Assembly (NCBI GenBank): GCA_009784635.1
Contig: WRBG01000024.1
Coordinates: 1-17,069 of the forward strand
Direction: 5' to 3'
Source of the DNA: Bacteroidales bacterium
Lineage (GTDB): Bacteria > Bacteroidota > Bacteroidia > Bacteroidales > UBA932
DNA length: 17,069 bases
The notes under the pieces are model-generated. The model did not search any database, was not told the DNA's origin, and worked only from the letters and a program-made list of their open reading frames with translations. Both the position numbers and the translations under genes were made by a program. Each line of letters opens with the position of its first letter. Positions within the stretch are counted from its first letter, which is position 1. Shown here piece by piece: positions 6,126-13,988 of this stretch.

Positions 6126-8018
6126 ATGAAGAAAAACAATATTATTGCGTTCTCGCTGATTGCCTTGATTTTCGCCGTTTTTTACTGGTATAATGCGCGG
6201 ATGTTCAAAGAGCAGCAGCAAGAGCAGGTCAGACTTGATTCCATAGCCCGTGTCGAGCAGCAAAAATGGGCCGAAGAAGTGGCTTTACAGGCCTTGAATG
6301 ACAGCCTCTTGGCCAGACAAATATCCTATAATCAAGATATTCGTTTTACCCCGACCCCAACTTCTGTTTATGGAAACAACTGGTTAGACCAAGCCAGTCA
6401 ACAGGAGGAACACTTTTTTGTGCTGGAGAACGAGTTGATTAAAGTGCAATTTTCCAATAAGGGCGCCAAGCCTTATTCGGTCTTGATTAAAAAGTACCAA
6501 ACTTATGGAGGAGAAGATTTGGTTCTGTTTGACGGCCCTCAAAACGACTTGTCCTTACAGTTCTACGCCAACCAGCAGCTCAATACGGCTCAGTTTTATT
6601 TTAGTCCCGTCCTGCCCCAAAGCAACTCCGGCCTTCACATGCGCCTCTATGTGGATTCTTTGGCTTATATAGAGTATGCGTATACCCTGCCCGATAATTC
6701 CTATACTTTGGATTTGGATATACGTTTTGTGGGGATGCAGTCCCTGTTTGCGAGGAGTAGCAATCAAATTGACATGCGATGGAGTATAGATATTCCCCGC
6801 ATGGAAAAGGGCTACGACAACGAGAGAAATTATTCGACCATCGCCTATAAATATCCCCACAACGACAAGGTGGAAAATTTGGGGTTGAGAAAGACGGATG
6901 GCTCCTCGGAGTTTCTGAGGACAAAGTTAGAATGGGTAGCTTTTCAGCAGCAGTTTTTCTCGGCCGTTTTGGTGGCCGAACAGAGTTTTAGTTCGGGCGA
7001 TTTGGAGTTTCGCTTTTATCGTGCAGACGACCCCAGTCAGTTGTTGATGAATTGCAGCGCCAACCTTCAATTGACCCTTGAACCTTCTGCTTCCGAGCCT
7101 CTTAGGTTTTTCTTCTATTTTGGCCCCAATCACTACAACACCCTAAAGAGCTACGGACGTTCCTTTGAGGGCATAGTTCCCATGGGTGGTCGGCTGATAG
7201 GCTGGATTAACAAAGGGTTTATTATTCCCATCTTTAACTTCCTAAGTCGCTATGTGGGAAATTACGGACTGATTATTCTGATTCTTACCATCCTTATTAA
7301 GGTCGTTCTTTATTATCCCAGCCATAAATCCTACCTTTCCACGGCCAAAATGCGGGTGTTGAAACCCGAAGTGGATAAAATCAACGCCAAGTATCCCAAA
7401 AAGGAAGACGCGATGAAAAAGCAGCAGGAAGTAATGGCGCTGTATAAAAAGACCGGCGTCAGTATGTTTGGCGGATGCCTTCCCATGCTTTTCCAGTTCC
7501 CCATCCTTTTTGCCATGTTTCGCTTCTTCCCCACTTCTTTTGAGTTGAGGCAGCAGGGCTTTCTTTGGGCCTCCGACCTCAGCAGTTACGATTCCATCCT
7601 TGACTTGCCTTTTAATATTCCGTTCTACGGCGACCACGTCAGCCTGTTTGCCCTGCTGATGGGCCTGTCTATGTATTTTTATGCAAAAATGAATCAAGAC
7701 CAGATGAATACAGGAGCCCAGCAGATGCCCGGCATGAGCGGTATGATGCTGTATTTTATGCCGCTTATGATGCTGGTGTTTTGCAATAATTTCTCCAGCG
7801 GATTGAGCTACTATTACATGCTTTCTAATGTCATCACCATTGGTCAAACATGGGTGATTCGCAAATACTTTGTGGACGACAAAAAGATTTTGGCCCAATT
7901 ACAGGCAAGAGCGGCCGCCCCTCAAGCCAACAAACCAAAATCCAAATTCCAGCAGCGTTTGGACGAGGCTTATAAGATTCAACAGCAGCGACAGGAGCAA
8001 CAAAAAAAGAGAAAATAG
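6126..8018 (+). CDS. yidC: Membrane protein insertase YidC
   Basis: YidC inserts and folds inner-membrane proteins, alone or with SecYEG. The 630-residue product has the Gram-negative layout: an N-terminal signal-anchor helix (about 5-24), a large periplasmic beta-domain (about 25-350) and a C-terminal insertase core. The core starts with FNFLSRYVGNYGLIILILTILIKVVLYYPSHKSYLSTAKMRVL (about 370-410). It continues with the cytoplasmic hairpin KPEVDKINAKYPKKEDAMKKQQEVMALYKK, then GGCLPMLFQFPILFAMFRFFP and the late helices MPLMMLVFCNNFSSGLSYYY. The tail ends in a Gln/Lys-rich basic stretch (QQRQEQQKKRK), as seen in YidC proteins that contact the ribosome. The length is normal for Bacteroidota. The DUF349 stop lies four bases upstream and yggS begins 13 bases downstream, so the three genes are probably one transcript. 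Confidence 0.96.
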   Translation: MKKNNIIAFSLIALIFAVFYWYNARMFKEQQQEQVRLDSIARVEQQKWAEEVALQALNDSLLARQISYNQDIRFTPTPTSVYGNNWLDQASQQEEHFFVLENELIKVQFSNKGAKPYSVLIKKYQTYGGEDLVLFDGPQNDLSLQFYANQQLNTAQFYFSPVLPQSNSGLHMRLYVDSLAYIEYAYTLPDNSYTLDLDIRFVGMQSLFARSSNQIDMRWSIDIPRMEKGYDNERNYSTIAYKYPHNDKVENLGLRKTDGSSEFLRTKLEWVAFQQQFFSAVLVAEQSFSSGDLEFRFYRADDPSQLLMNCSANLQLTLEPSASEPLRFFFYFGPNHYNTLKSYGRSFEGIVPMGGRLIGWINKGFIIPIFNFLSRYVGNYGLIILILTILIKVVLYYPSHKSYLSTAKMRVLKPEVDKINAKYPKKEDAMKKQQEVMALYKKTGVSMFGGCLPMLFQFPILFAMFRFFPTSFELRQQGFLWASDLSSYDSILDLPFNIPFYGDHVSLFALLMGLSMYFYAKMNQDQMNTGAQQMPGMSGMMLYFMPLMMLVFCNNFSSGLSYYYMLSNVITIGQTWVIRKYFVDDKKILAQLQARAAAPQANKPKSKFQQRLDEAYKIQQQRQEQQKKRK

Positions 8019-8031
8019 TAGGCAAAAAGCA

Positions 8032-8694
8032 ATGATTGCAGCTAATATATTATCCATTAAAGAAAAGCTGCCTGCGGATGTAGCCTTGGTGGCCGTTTCC
8101 AAATTGCAGAATCCGGAATCTGTTTTAGAGGCCTATGCGGCGGGACAACGCCATTTTGGAGAAAACCGCGCCCAAGAATTTGCTTTCAAACAGGCCCGGT
8201 TGCCTGCCGATATTGTTTGGCATTTTATTGGTCATCTCCAAACCAATAAAGTCAAGATGGTTGTGGGCAAAGCGGAATTGATTCATTCGGTGGATTCGGA
8301 GCGATTGTTGTGGGCCATTGAAAAGGAAGCCCTCAAACAGGGCATACAACAGGACTGCCTTTTGGAGGTACATATTGCCGTGGAGGAGAGCAAGTCGGGC
8401 TTTTCCAAGGAGGAATTGGAGGCGTTGATTTCCCAACCGGAGTTCCGCCGGTTGCAGTCGGTAAAAATCTGCGGGATTATGGGCATGGCCTCCTTTGTTT
8501 CCGACGAACAGCAGATTCGCGCCGAATTTCGCCGGCTCAAACACATATACGACCGGCTCCAACAGTCGGTATTTGCCGGCAATCCCGATTTCCGTTACCT
8601 CTCCATGGGTATGTCGGGCGACTGGCCCATAGCGATAGAGGAGGGGAGTACGCTTATACGAATCGGTTCTCAGATATTTACAAAAACCGATTGA
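8032..8694 (+). CDS. yggS: YggS-type pyridoxal phosphate homeostasis protein
   Basis: A 220-residue single-domain PLP-binding TIM-barrel protein of the YggS/PROSC family, which buffers intracellular pyridoxal 5'-phosphate and has no known catalytic activity. Family landmarks are LVAVSK with the PLP lysine at residue 24, HFGENRAQE, WHFIGHLQTNKVK, IHSVDSERL, SKSGF, GIMGMA and the phosphate-binding end LSMGMSGDWPIAIEEGSTLIRIGSQIF. The length is typical. The ATG at 8032 is used because the family N-terminus aligns there; the frame remains open into yidC but that part is a shadow. The last 17 bases overlap the 3' end of the convergent decarboxylase gene, itself a PLP enzyme. Confidence 0.94.
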   Translation: MIAANILSIKEKLPADVALVAVSKLQNPESVLEAYAAGQRHFGENRAQEFAFKQARLPADIVWHFIGHLQTNKVKMVVGKAELIHSVDSERLLWAIEKEALKQGIQQDCLLEVHIAVEESKSGFSKEELEALISQPEFRRLQSVKICGIMGMASFVSDEQQIRAEFRRLKHIYDRLQQSVFAGNPDFRYLSMGMSGDWPIAIEEGSTLIRIGSQIFTKTD

Positions 8695-10060
8695 GCGTAT
8701 CCACCGCTTTGTCAATGTCTTCCTTTTGGATATAGGTCTGGGTAGAGTGAAATCGAATTGCAAACCGTCCGTTTACTTTTGTGTGGGAGAGGTATATTTC
8801 TCCCGAAGCGTTTACCGCCGCCAGCAGTTTTTCCGAAGCCGCATCCCCCTCTGAACATACGCGAAAGAGGGTAAATCCAAGAAACGGTGGTTTGAGTAGT
8901 TCAAAACGACCCGATTGCGAAATCTTCTCGGCAAAATATTCGTTTAAGGCAATTTGTTCCCTCAGCCTTTGCCGAATGCCCTCAAGTCCAAATCCGCGGA
9001 GGACAAACCACAGTTTAAGTGCGCGGAACCGGCGCCCAAGCGGTATGCCCCAGTCTCTGTAATCGTTTACCTGTCCCCGCGTTGACGTCTTTAGGTATTC
9101 GGGAAGTATATCAAACGTGCGTACAAGCATTTCCGGGTCTTTGACGTAATAGAGCGAGCAGTCAAAGTGTACAAACATCCACTTATGAGGGTTAAACACA
9201 AAGGAATCCGCCTGCTCCATTCCTTGACAGATGTGGCGGTATTCGGGCAGGAGCAGCGCTGTTCCTGCGTATGCTCCATCTACATGAAGCCATACCTTGT
9301 ATTTTTGGCATATTGCAGCGATTTCCTGTATAGGGTCAATGGCCACCGTACCTGTGGTGCCCATTGCCGCAACCACGCAGATGGGGCTAAGGCCTGCCTC
9401 CCTGTCGTTGCGTATGGCTTCTTCCAACTTCTTGGGAATCATCCTTTGCTCCGAGTCGGTTTCAATCTTGACCAAGTTATTCCGTCCAATGCCCGCCACG
9501 CCAACGCCTTTTTCGATGGACGAGTGCGCTTCTGCCGAACAATAAACCCTAAGTCCTTGAGGTACGCCGTTAAGATTTGATTTAAATTGAGTTGCCCGTT
9601 CCCTTGCGGTAATAATGGCTACTAATGTAGCAGAAGATGCGCTGTCTTGAATCACTCCGGTAAAACTTTTGGGCAGTCCGGCGGCCTTGGCCATCCATTG
9701 GGTCATTCTTTCTTCCAATTCTGCGGCGGCCGGAGAAGTTTCCCACACCATGCACTGCGCCCCTATTGCCGCTGTCGCCATCTCTCCCAATAGCGATTCG
9801 TAAGAACTGTTGGCGGGGAAATAGGCGTGAAACGAGGGGTGCTGCCAATGGGTAATCCCCGGCATGATAATCGAATCCAAATCCTTTAGAATAGCGTCCA
9901 TATCCTCGCCATAAAGCGGCGCATCGGATGGGATTTTGTCATATACCTCACGCGGTTTTACCTGCGACTTAACGGGCAATGTTCTCAATGTTTCATAATA
10001 GCCATCCATCCAATCAAGCATCTTGTTGGCCTCTGCCCTAAAATATTCACGTTTAATCAT
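8678..10060 (-). CDS. PLP-dependent aromatic-L-amino-acid decarboxylase-like enzyme
   Basis: A 460-residue group II PLP decarboxylase, expected to turn an L-amino acid into its amine plus CO2 in the cytoplasm. It tracks the aromatic decarboxylase subfamily closely. Features seen are HPSFHAYFPANSSYESLLGEM (74-94), the GVIQDSASSATLVAII segment, AHSSIEK with the cofactor-stacking His179, HVDGAYAG with Asp261, and NPHKWM with the Schiff-base Lys293. DYRDWGIPLGRRFRALKLWFVLR keeps the catalytic-loop Tyr (334), whose change to Phe is linked to aldehyde synthase activity in plant relatives. A true decarboxylase is therefore favoured. Tryptophan, tyrosine, phenylalanine or DOPA are possible substrates; the sequence does not decide. 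Its ATG overlaps the dapF stop as ATGA, suggesting translational coupling. Confidence 0.9.
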   Translation of the reverse strand: MIKREYFRAEANKMLDWMDGYYETLRTLPVKSQVKPREVYDKIPSDAPLYGEDMDAILKDLDSIIMPGITHWQHPSFHAYFPANSSYESLLGEMATAAIGAQCMVWETSPAAAELEERMTQWMAKAAGLPKSFTGVIQDSASSATLVAIITARERATQFKSNLNGVPQGLRVYCSAEAHSSIEKGVGVAGIGRNNLVKIETDSEQRMIPKKLEEAIRNDREAGLSPICVVAAMGTTGTVAIDPIQEIAAICQKYKVWLHVDGAYAGTALLLPEYRHICQGMEQADSFVFNPHKWMFVHFDCSLYYVKDPEMLVRTFDILPEYLKTSTRGQVNDYRDWGIPLGRRFRALKLWFVLRGFGLEGIRQRLREQIALNEYFAEKISQSGRFELLKPPFLGFTLFRVCSEGDAASEKLLAAVNASGEIYLSHTKVNGRFAIRFHSTQTYIQKEDIDKAVDTLNRFL

Positions 10061-10878
10061 AGCTGTATCTCTCCCTCAAATACAAACTTGGCCGGTCCGG
10101 TCAGCTGCACGTCGTAAAACTGCATGCCCAAGGATTTGAACGATACCTGTAAATGCCCGCCCGGCGTCCGGATGGCGTAGGTAGATGAACCTTCCGATGG
10201 TTTCATTTGTCTGTTTGCAGCATGTACATAAGCGGCTATGGCGGCGGCCGTAACCCCTGTTCCGCAAGCCAAGGTCTCATCTTCCACCCCCCGTTCAAAG
10301 GTGCGGACAAAAAGCCCTCCATGGGATGCAACCTCCACAAAGTTGACGTTGGTGCCCTGTGGGGCAAAATCGGGATGATTCCTCCAAAAAGCGCCTCGCT
10401 CAGATACATCCATCCGGGCAATATCGGTGTCAAAAAGTACCAAATGAGGCGAGCCGGTGTTGAGGTAATATCCGTCTTTGCCGTAAAAGTCAATAGTATC
10501 CACATTATTCATCCCCAAGCGTATTTGAAATTCGGAACCTTGGTCGCCAATGATTTCTGCCTGATGGATGCCGTCTATGGCCGAAAAAACAAAACTTCCT
10601 GCACGGGGGCTGATTCCCAAACGGGCGGCGCAGGCCACCAAGCAACGTCCTCCGTTGCCGCACATGGAACCTTCCTTGCCATCCGAATTATAATAGCGCA
10701 TGGTAAAATCCATTTCGGGGTCGCTCCCCAAAATCATAAGACCGTCCGCGCCTATCCCAAACCGGCGGTGGCACAAAAAATTAATCTCCCGTTCAGAGAG
10801 CTGAAATTCAAGGTTGCGGCCGTCTACAATAATAAAGTCGTTACCGGCTCCTTGAAATTTGTAAAAATGAAGTTTCAT
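10057..10878 (-). CDS. dapF: Diaminopimelate epimerase DapF
   Basis: DapF converts LL-diaminopimelate to meso-diaminopimelate for lysine synthesis and peptidoglycan cross-linking. It uses two cysteines as acid and base and needs no cofactor. The 273-residue product starts MKLHFYKFQGAGNDFI, the family N-terminus. Both catalytic cysteines are present: Cys73 in SMCGNGGRC and Cys205 in LACGTGVTAAA. GIGADGLM, RYYNSDG, TGSPHLV and NVNFVEV are also conserved. The length is normal. The ATG at 10878 is chosen on homology; the frame is open to 10938, but that extension crosses the candidate promoter. The gene is divergent from the protease gene and is followed by the decarboxylase with a four-base overlap. 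Confidence 0.96.
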   Translation of the reverse strand: MKLHFYKFQGAGNDFIIVDGRNLEFQLSEREINFLCHRRFGIGADGLMILGSDPEMDFTMRYYNSDGKEGSMCGNGGRCLVACAARLGISPRAGSFVFSAIDGIHQAEIIGDQGSEFQIRLGMNNVDTIDFYGKDGYYLNTGSPHLVLFDTDIARMDVSERGAFWRNHPDFAPQGTNVNFVEVASHGGLFVRTFERGVEDETLACGTGVTAAAIAAYVHAANRQMKPSEGSSTYAIRTPGGHLQVSFKSLGMQFYDVQLTGPAKFVFEGEIQL

Positions 10879-10898
10879 AAAAATATGGCAATTTGCGG

Positions 10899-10930
10899 CA
10901 AAAGTACAAAAATTGGCATGTTTTTTGAAA
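10899..10930 (-). promoter_or_regulatory. Candidate promoter of the dapF-decarboxylase operon
   Basis: On the minus strand TACTTTTG (10899-10906) is a perfect -7 box 20 bases before the dapF ATG. TTTC at 10927-10930 could be a one-mismatch -33 box with a 20-base spacer. It lies in the 78-base divergent gap shared with the protease gene, whose own promoter is less clear. Confidence 0.5.
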
Positions 10931-10956
10931 CGATACACAAAGTAAATGTTATAAAA

Positions 10957-12402
10957 ATGAAAAAAACAGGTATTATTTTATCGCTAACGGCTTTTGTATT
11001 GGCCGTAATTGCGCTGTGGGTCAATGTTACTAATCAAAACAAACCGGTAAGGTATGTATACGAAAACGGTTCGGTGGGTCTGCATCAAGTACAGTTGGAA
11101 GCATCTACTTGGCCCGATTTTACCTATGTGGCAGAACATGCCATAAAAGCAGTGGTGCATGTCAAAGTGGTCAGGCAGGGACGCGCATCCTCTTCCTCTC
11201 CTTCTTTCTTGGACTTCTTTTTCGGATACGAATCGCCTCAGCAGCCTCCAAGGGCGCAGATTGGTTCCGGTTCCGGAGTGATTATTTCGCAAGATGGCTA
11301 TATTGTGACTAATAACCATGTAATAGAGAGGGCAGATGAAGTACAGGTAACTTTGGAAAACAACCGCTCTTTTACAGCCAAAGTAGTGGGCAGCGACGCA
11401 GCAACCGATATTGCCCTGCTTAAAATAGAGGCAGAAGGATTGCCCTTTTTAAGATTCGGCGATTCAGACGCTTTGCGCTTGGGACAATGGGTGTTGGCCA
11501 TAGGAAATCCCTATGATTTGACTTCTACCATTACTGCGGGCATCGTGAGCGCCAAGGGACGCGGCGGACTTTCTTACGACCCCGGTAAAATAGAATCCTT
11601 TATACAGACCGATGCAGCCGTAAATGCAGGCAACAGCGGAGGCGCTTTGGTGACGGTTGCCGGAGATTTGGTGGGCATCAATACCGCGATAGCTTCCAGA
11701 ACGGGTTCATTTGCCGGTTATTCGTTTGCCGTCCCCAGCAGCATTGCCCAAAAAGTAGTGGAAGACATTAAAATGCACGGCTCCGTACAACGCGCGCTTT
11801 TGGGCGTCAGCATGCAAGGACTTACGGACGAATTGGCTAAAGAAAATAATATCAAACAACTTAAAGGCACATTCATAGCCGAAGTTGTTCCGGGAGGAGC
11901 AGCTGACAAGGCAGGCGTTAAAGCCGGGGATGTATTGTTGTACATCAACGGAGTGGAGGTAAACAGCGGCAACGCCGTGCAGGAGCAAATCAACCGCTAT
12001 CATCCCAACGACAAGGTGAATTTGAGGATATTGCGTGATGGAAAAGAATTGAATCTTAGTGCAATACTTCAAGCCCGCCCGAATGATTCCGAGGCACAAA
12101 GAGGCGAAGAAGGAGCATCTGCGGTCATGGGGGCTCGGTTGGAGCCGATAAGCGATGCACTAAAGGAAAAATTAAACATTCGTGCCGGATTGGAAGTCGT
12201 GTCGCTTACAGACGGCGGCCGGTTGCAAAAAGCGGGGGTGGAAAAAGGTTTTGTGATTACCCACCTTAACCAAACGGCGGTGGGAAATTTAAGGGAGCTG
12301 GAATCCATATTGATACGTAGCCAGCGCAGTCAGCGCAGGGGTCTGCTGATAGAAGGAAAATATCCGGATGGGACTACTTCGTACTACGCGATTCCCCTTT
12401 AA
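10957..12402 (+). CDS. htrA: HtrA/DegP-family periplasmic serine protease
   Basis: An envelope quality-control protease of 481 residues. An N-terminal hydrophobic segment (about 4-22, MKKTGIILSLTAFVLAVIAL) acts as signal or membrane anchor. The trypsin-like domain carries the complete triad: His121 in VTNNHV, Asp151 in ATDIALLK, and Ser227 in NAGNSGGAL. A PDZ domain follows (about 280-370, with LLGVSMQGL, VVPGGAADKAGVKAGDVLLYINGVEV). A second, degenerate PDZ-like domain runs from about 390 to 481 (LEVVSLTDGGRLQKAGVEKGFVITHLN). A low-complexity Ser/Phe stretch before residue 100 probably corresponds to the regulatory LA loop. The ATG at 10957 starts a proper signal sequence; the same frame is open far upstream, but that part is antisense to dapF and not coding. 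An intrinsic terminator follows the stop. Confidence 0.95.
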   Translation: MKKTGIILSLTAFVLAVIALWVNVTNQNKPVRYVYENGSVGLHQVQLEASTWPDFTYVAEHAIKAVVHVKVVRQGRASSSSPSFLDFFFGYESPQQPPRAQIGSGSGVIISQDGYIVTNNHVIERADEVQVTLENNRSFTAKVVGSDAATDIALLKIEAEGLPFLRFGDSDALRLGQWVLAIGNPYDLTSTITAGIVSAKGRGGLSYDPGKIESFIQTDAAVNAGNSGGALVTVAGDLVGINTAIASRTGSFAGYSFAVPSSIAQKVVEDIKMHGSVQRALLGVSMQGLTDELAKENNIKQLKGTFIAEVVPGGAADKAGVKAGDVLLYINGVEVNSGNAVQEQINRYHPNDKVNLRILRDGKELNLSAILQARPNDSEAQRGEEGASAVMGARLEPISDALKEKLNIRAGLEVVSLTDGGRLQKAGVEKGFVITHLNQTAVGNLRELESILIRSQRSQRRGLLIEGKYPDGTTSYYAIPL

Positions 12403-12430
12403 GTTTTCGGAATAAATAAAATTTTGATGT

Positions 12431-12468
12431 GTGGTTCGCAATTTTTTGATGCGGGCCACCATTTTTTT
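12431..12468 (+). terminator. Intrinsic terminator after the HtrA gene
   Basis: GTGGTTCGC (12431-12439) pairs with GCGGGCCAC (12451-12459) as a nine-pair stem including two G-U pairs, with an 11-base loop. It is followed by a run of seven T (12462-12468). The wobbles become mismatches on the opposite strand, so it works best in the plus direction. It sits 28 bases after the HtrA stop codon and overlaps the rpoD promoter. Confidence 0.75.
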
Positions 12469-12478
12469 AATAAATTTG
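12445..12478 (+). promoter_or_regulatory. Candidate rpoD promoter, overlapping the terminator
   Basis: TAAATTTG at 12471-12478 is a perfect -7 box 21 bases before the rpoD ATG. TTTG at 12445-12448 is a perfect -33 box with a 22-base spacer. The -33 box lies in the loop of the upstream terminator hairpin. Confidence 0.6.
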
Positions 12479-12499
12479 CAGGAATTTTCAGATACAAAA

Positions 12500-13360
12500 A
12501 TGAGGCAATTAAAAATCACCAAATCCATTACCAACAGAGAAAGCGCATCCTTAGACAAATACCTTCAAGAGATAGGTCGGGAGGAGTTGATTTCGGTAGA
12601 AGAGGAAGTGGAGTTAGCGCAAAGAATCCGAAGGGGAGAGCAGGAAGCGTTGGAAAAACTAACCAGAGCCAACCTCCGTTTTGTGGTTTCTGTAGCCAAG
12701 CAATACCAAAATCAAGGATTAAGCCTCCCCGACTTAATTAACGAAGGCAACTTGGGACTCATCAAGGCGGCAGAGAAATTTGACGAAACGCGGGGATTCA
12801 AATTTATTTCTTACGCGGTATGGTGGATTCGCCAATCTATTTTGCAGGCCTTAGCCGAGCAGTCCCGAATAGTCCGGCTGCCCCTTAATCAGGTGGGTTC
12901 CTTAAACAAAATCAACCGTGCGCTCTCCAAGTTTGAGCAGGAGAACGAGCGGGTGCCTTCTCCGGATGAGTTGTCGGAAATATTAGACATTCCAAGAGAT
13001 AAAATCGCCGACACCCTTAGGGTATCGGGACGCCATGTTTCTGTTGATGCGCCTTTTGTGGATGGAGAGGACAATAACTTATTAGACGTATTGGTGAACA
13101 GCGATTCTCCAAACGCCGACCGCGGATTAGTAAATGAGTCTTTAAATAAGGAAATTGAACGTGCGCTGTCTACCCTCACCGAGCGCGAGAGAGACATTGT
13201 AAAATACTTCTTTGGAATTGGCACCCAAGAGATGACTTTGGAAGAAATCGGCGAATATTTTGGACTTACTCGTGAGCGGGTGCGGCAAATCAAGGAAAAG
13301 GCGATTCGTCGCCTCCGCCACAGCGCCCGAAGCAAGCTGTTGAAATCTTACCTCGGATAA
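12500..13360 (+). CDS. rpoD: Primary RNA polymerase sigma factor (RpoD/SigA type)
   Basis: The housekeeping sigma-70 factor, directing RNA polymerase to promoters. The 286-residue length is the short form normal for Bacteroidota, lacking the long region 1.1 and the non-conserved insert of proteobacterial RpoD. Region 1.2 is seen in SLDKYLQEIGREELISVEEEVELAQRI. Region 2 follows with NLRFVVSVAKQYQNQGLSLPDLINEGNLGLIKAAEKFD and the -10-recognition helix YAVWWIRQSI. Region 3 comes next, and region 4 ends with the -35 helix-turn-helix MTLEEIGEYFGLTRERVRQIKEKAIRRLR. The ATG at 12500 gives MRQLKITKSITNRES, the conserved start in this phylum; the frame open to 12431 runs through the terminator and is rejected. 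The UPF0316 gene begins 12 bases after the stop. Confidence 0.96.
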   Translation: MRQLKITKSITNRESASLDKYLQEIGREELISVEEEVELAQRIRRGEQEALEKLTRANLRFVVSVAKQYQNQGLSLPDLINEGNLGLIKAAEKFDETRGFKFISYAVWWIRQSILQALAEQSRIVRLPLNQVGSLNKINRALSKFEQENERVPSPDELSEILDIPRDKIADTLRVSGRHVSVDAPFVDGEDNNLLDVLVNSDSPNADRGLVNESLNKEIERALSTLTERERDIVKYFFGIGTQEMTLEEIGEYFGLTRERVRQIKEKAIRRLRHSARSKLLKSYLG

Positions 13361-13372
13361 AGTCAGACCCCT

Positions 13373-13951
13373 ATGGCAGAAATATTAGGGCCTGTGCTCG
13401 CTTCCCCTTTTTTACCCTTGCTGATTTTTTTGGCAAGAGTTTTTGATGTCACCTTGGGCACCTTGAGGATTATTTTTATTTCTAAAGGAAAGAAAAACGT
13501 AGCGCCCTTTGTAGCTTTTTTTGAGGTACTTATTTGGATTATTGTCATCAGTGAATTACTCTCTCATGCCAATAACCTCTTTTCCTACGTGTGTTATGCG
13601 GGCGGATATGCCACAGGCAGTTATGTGGGCCTGTATGTAGAGGAGCGTATAGCGATGGGCATACAATTGGTACAGGTATACACCAAAAAAAACGGGGAAG
13701 AATTGGTACAACGACTCAACAAGTCCAATTTTGGAGCCACGATTATTAGGGGCGAAGGAGCCAACGGGCCGGTGGGCATTGTACAAACCATAGTCAACCG
13801 CAAAAATATGGCGGAGGTCGAATCAATAATCAATCTGTTTGACCCGGACGTGTTTTATGTATTGACCGACACCAAAACCGTACAGCGGGGCATATTTCCG
13901 GTGATTGGCCCCAGACGATTCAGAATAGAGCGCGAACGACCCGGAAAATAA
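13373..13951 (+). CDS. UPF0316 / DUF2179-type membrane protein
   Basis: A 192-residue protein with about three N-terminal membrane helices (roughly 13-32, 42-60 and 66-86) followed by a soluble cytoplasmic domain. The helical part, ARVFDVTLGTLRIIFISKGKKNVAPFVAFFEVLIWI, is characteristic of the UPF0316/DUF5698 family. The C-terminal half (LVQVYTKKNGEELVQRL through FYVLTDTKTVQRG) is a DUF2179 domain, a small alpha/beta fold possibly used for sensing or ligand binding. The biological role is unknown. The gene starts 12 bases after rpoD and is probably co-transcribed with it. The ATG at 13373 precedes the first helix appropriately. Confidence 0.88.
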   Translation: MAEILGPVLASPFLPLLIFLARVFDVTLGTLRIIFISKGKKNVAPFVAFFEVLIWIIVISELLSHANNLFSYVCYAGGYATGSYVGLYVEERIAMGIQLVQVYTKKNGEELVQRLNKSNFGATIIRGEGANGPVGIVQTIVNRKNMAEVESIINLFDPDVFYVLTDTKTVQRGIFPVIGPRRFRIERERPGK

Positions 13952-13988
13952 TTTATAGAATCATTAACTACTAAATACCTAAATCTTA

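Noticed and set aside
7242..7898. 218-codon open frame on the minus strand inside yidC
   Set aside because: It is a shadow of a well-supported gene, His/Gln-rich and without recognisable domains or its own start signals.
7870..8031. N-terminal extension of yggS into yidC
   Set aside because: The extension overlaps the yidC tail out of frame, and the YggS family start aligns at 8032.
10207..10956. Open frame extending the HtrA gene 250 codons upstream
   Set aside because: It is antisense to dapF, shows no protein-like pattern, and a proper signal sequence begins at the ATG at 10957.
12431..12499. Longer sigma-factor start
   Set aside because: The extra residues would be encoded by the terminator hairpin and promoter; the conserved start MRQLKITKSIT is at 12500.
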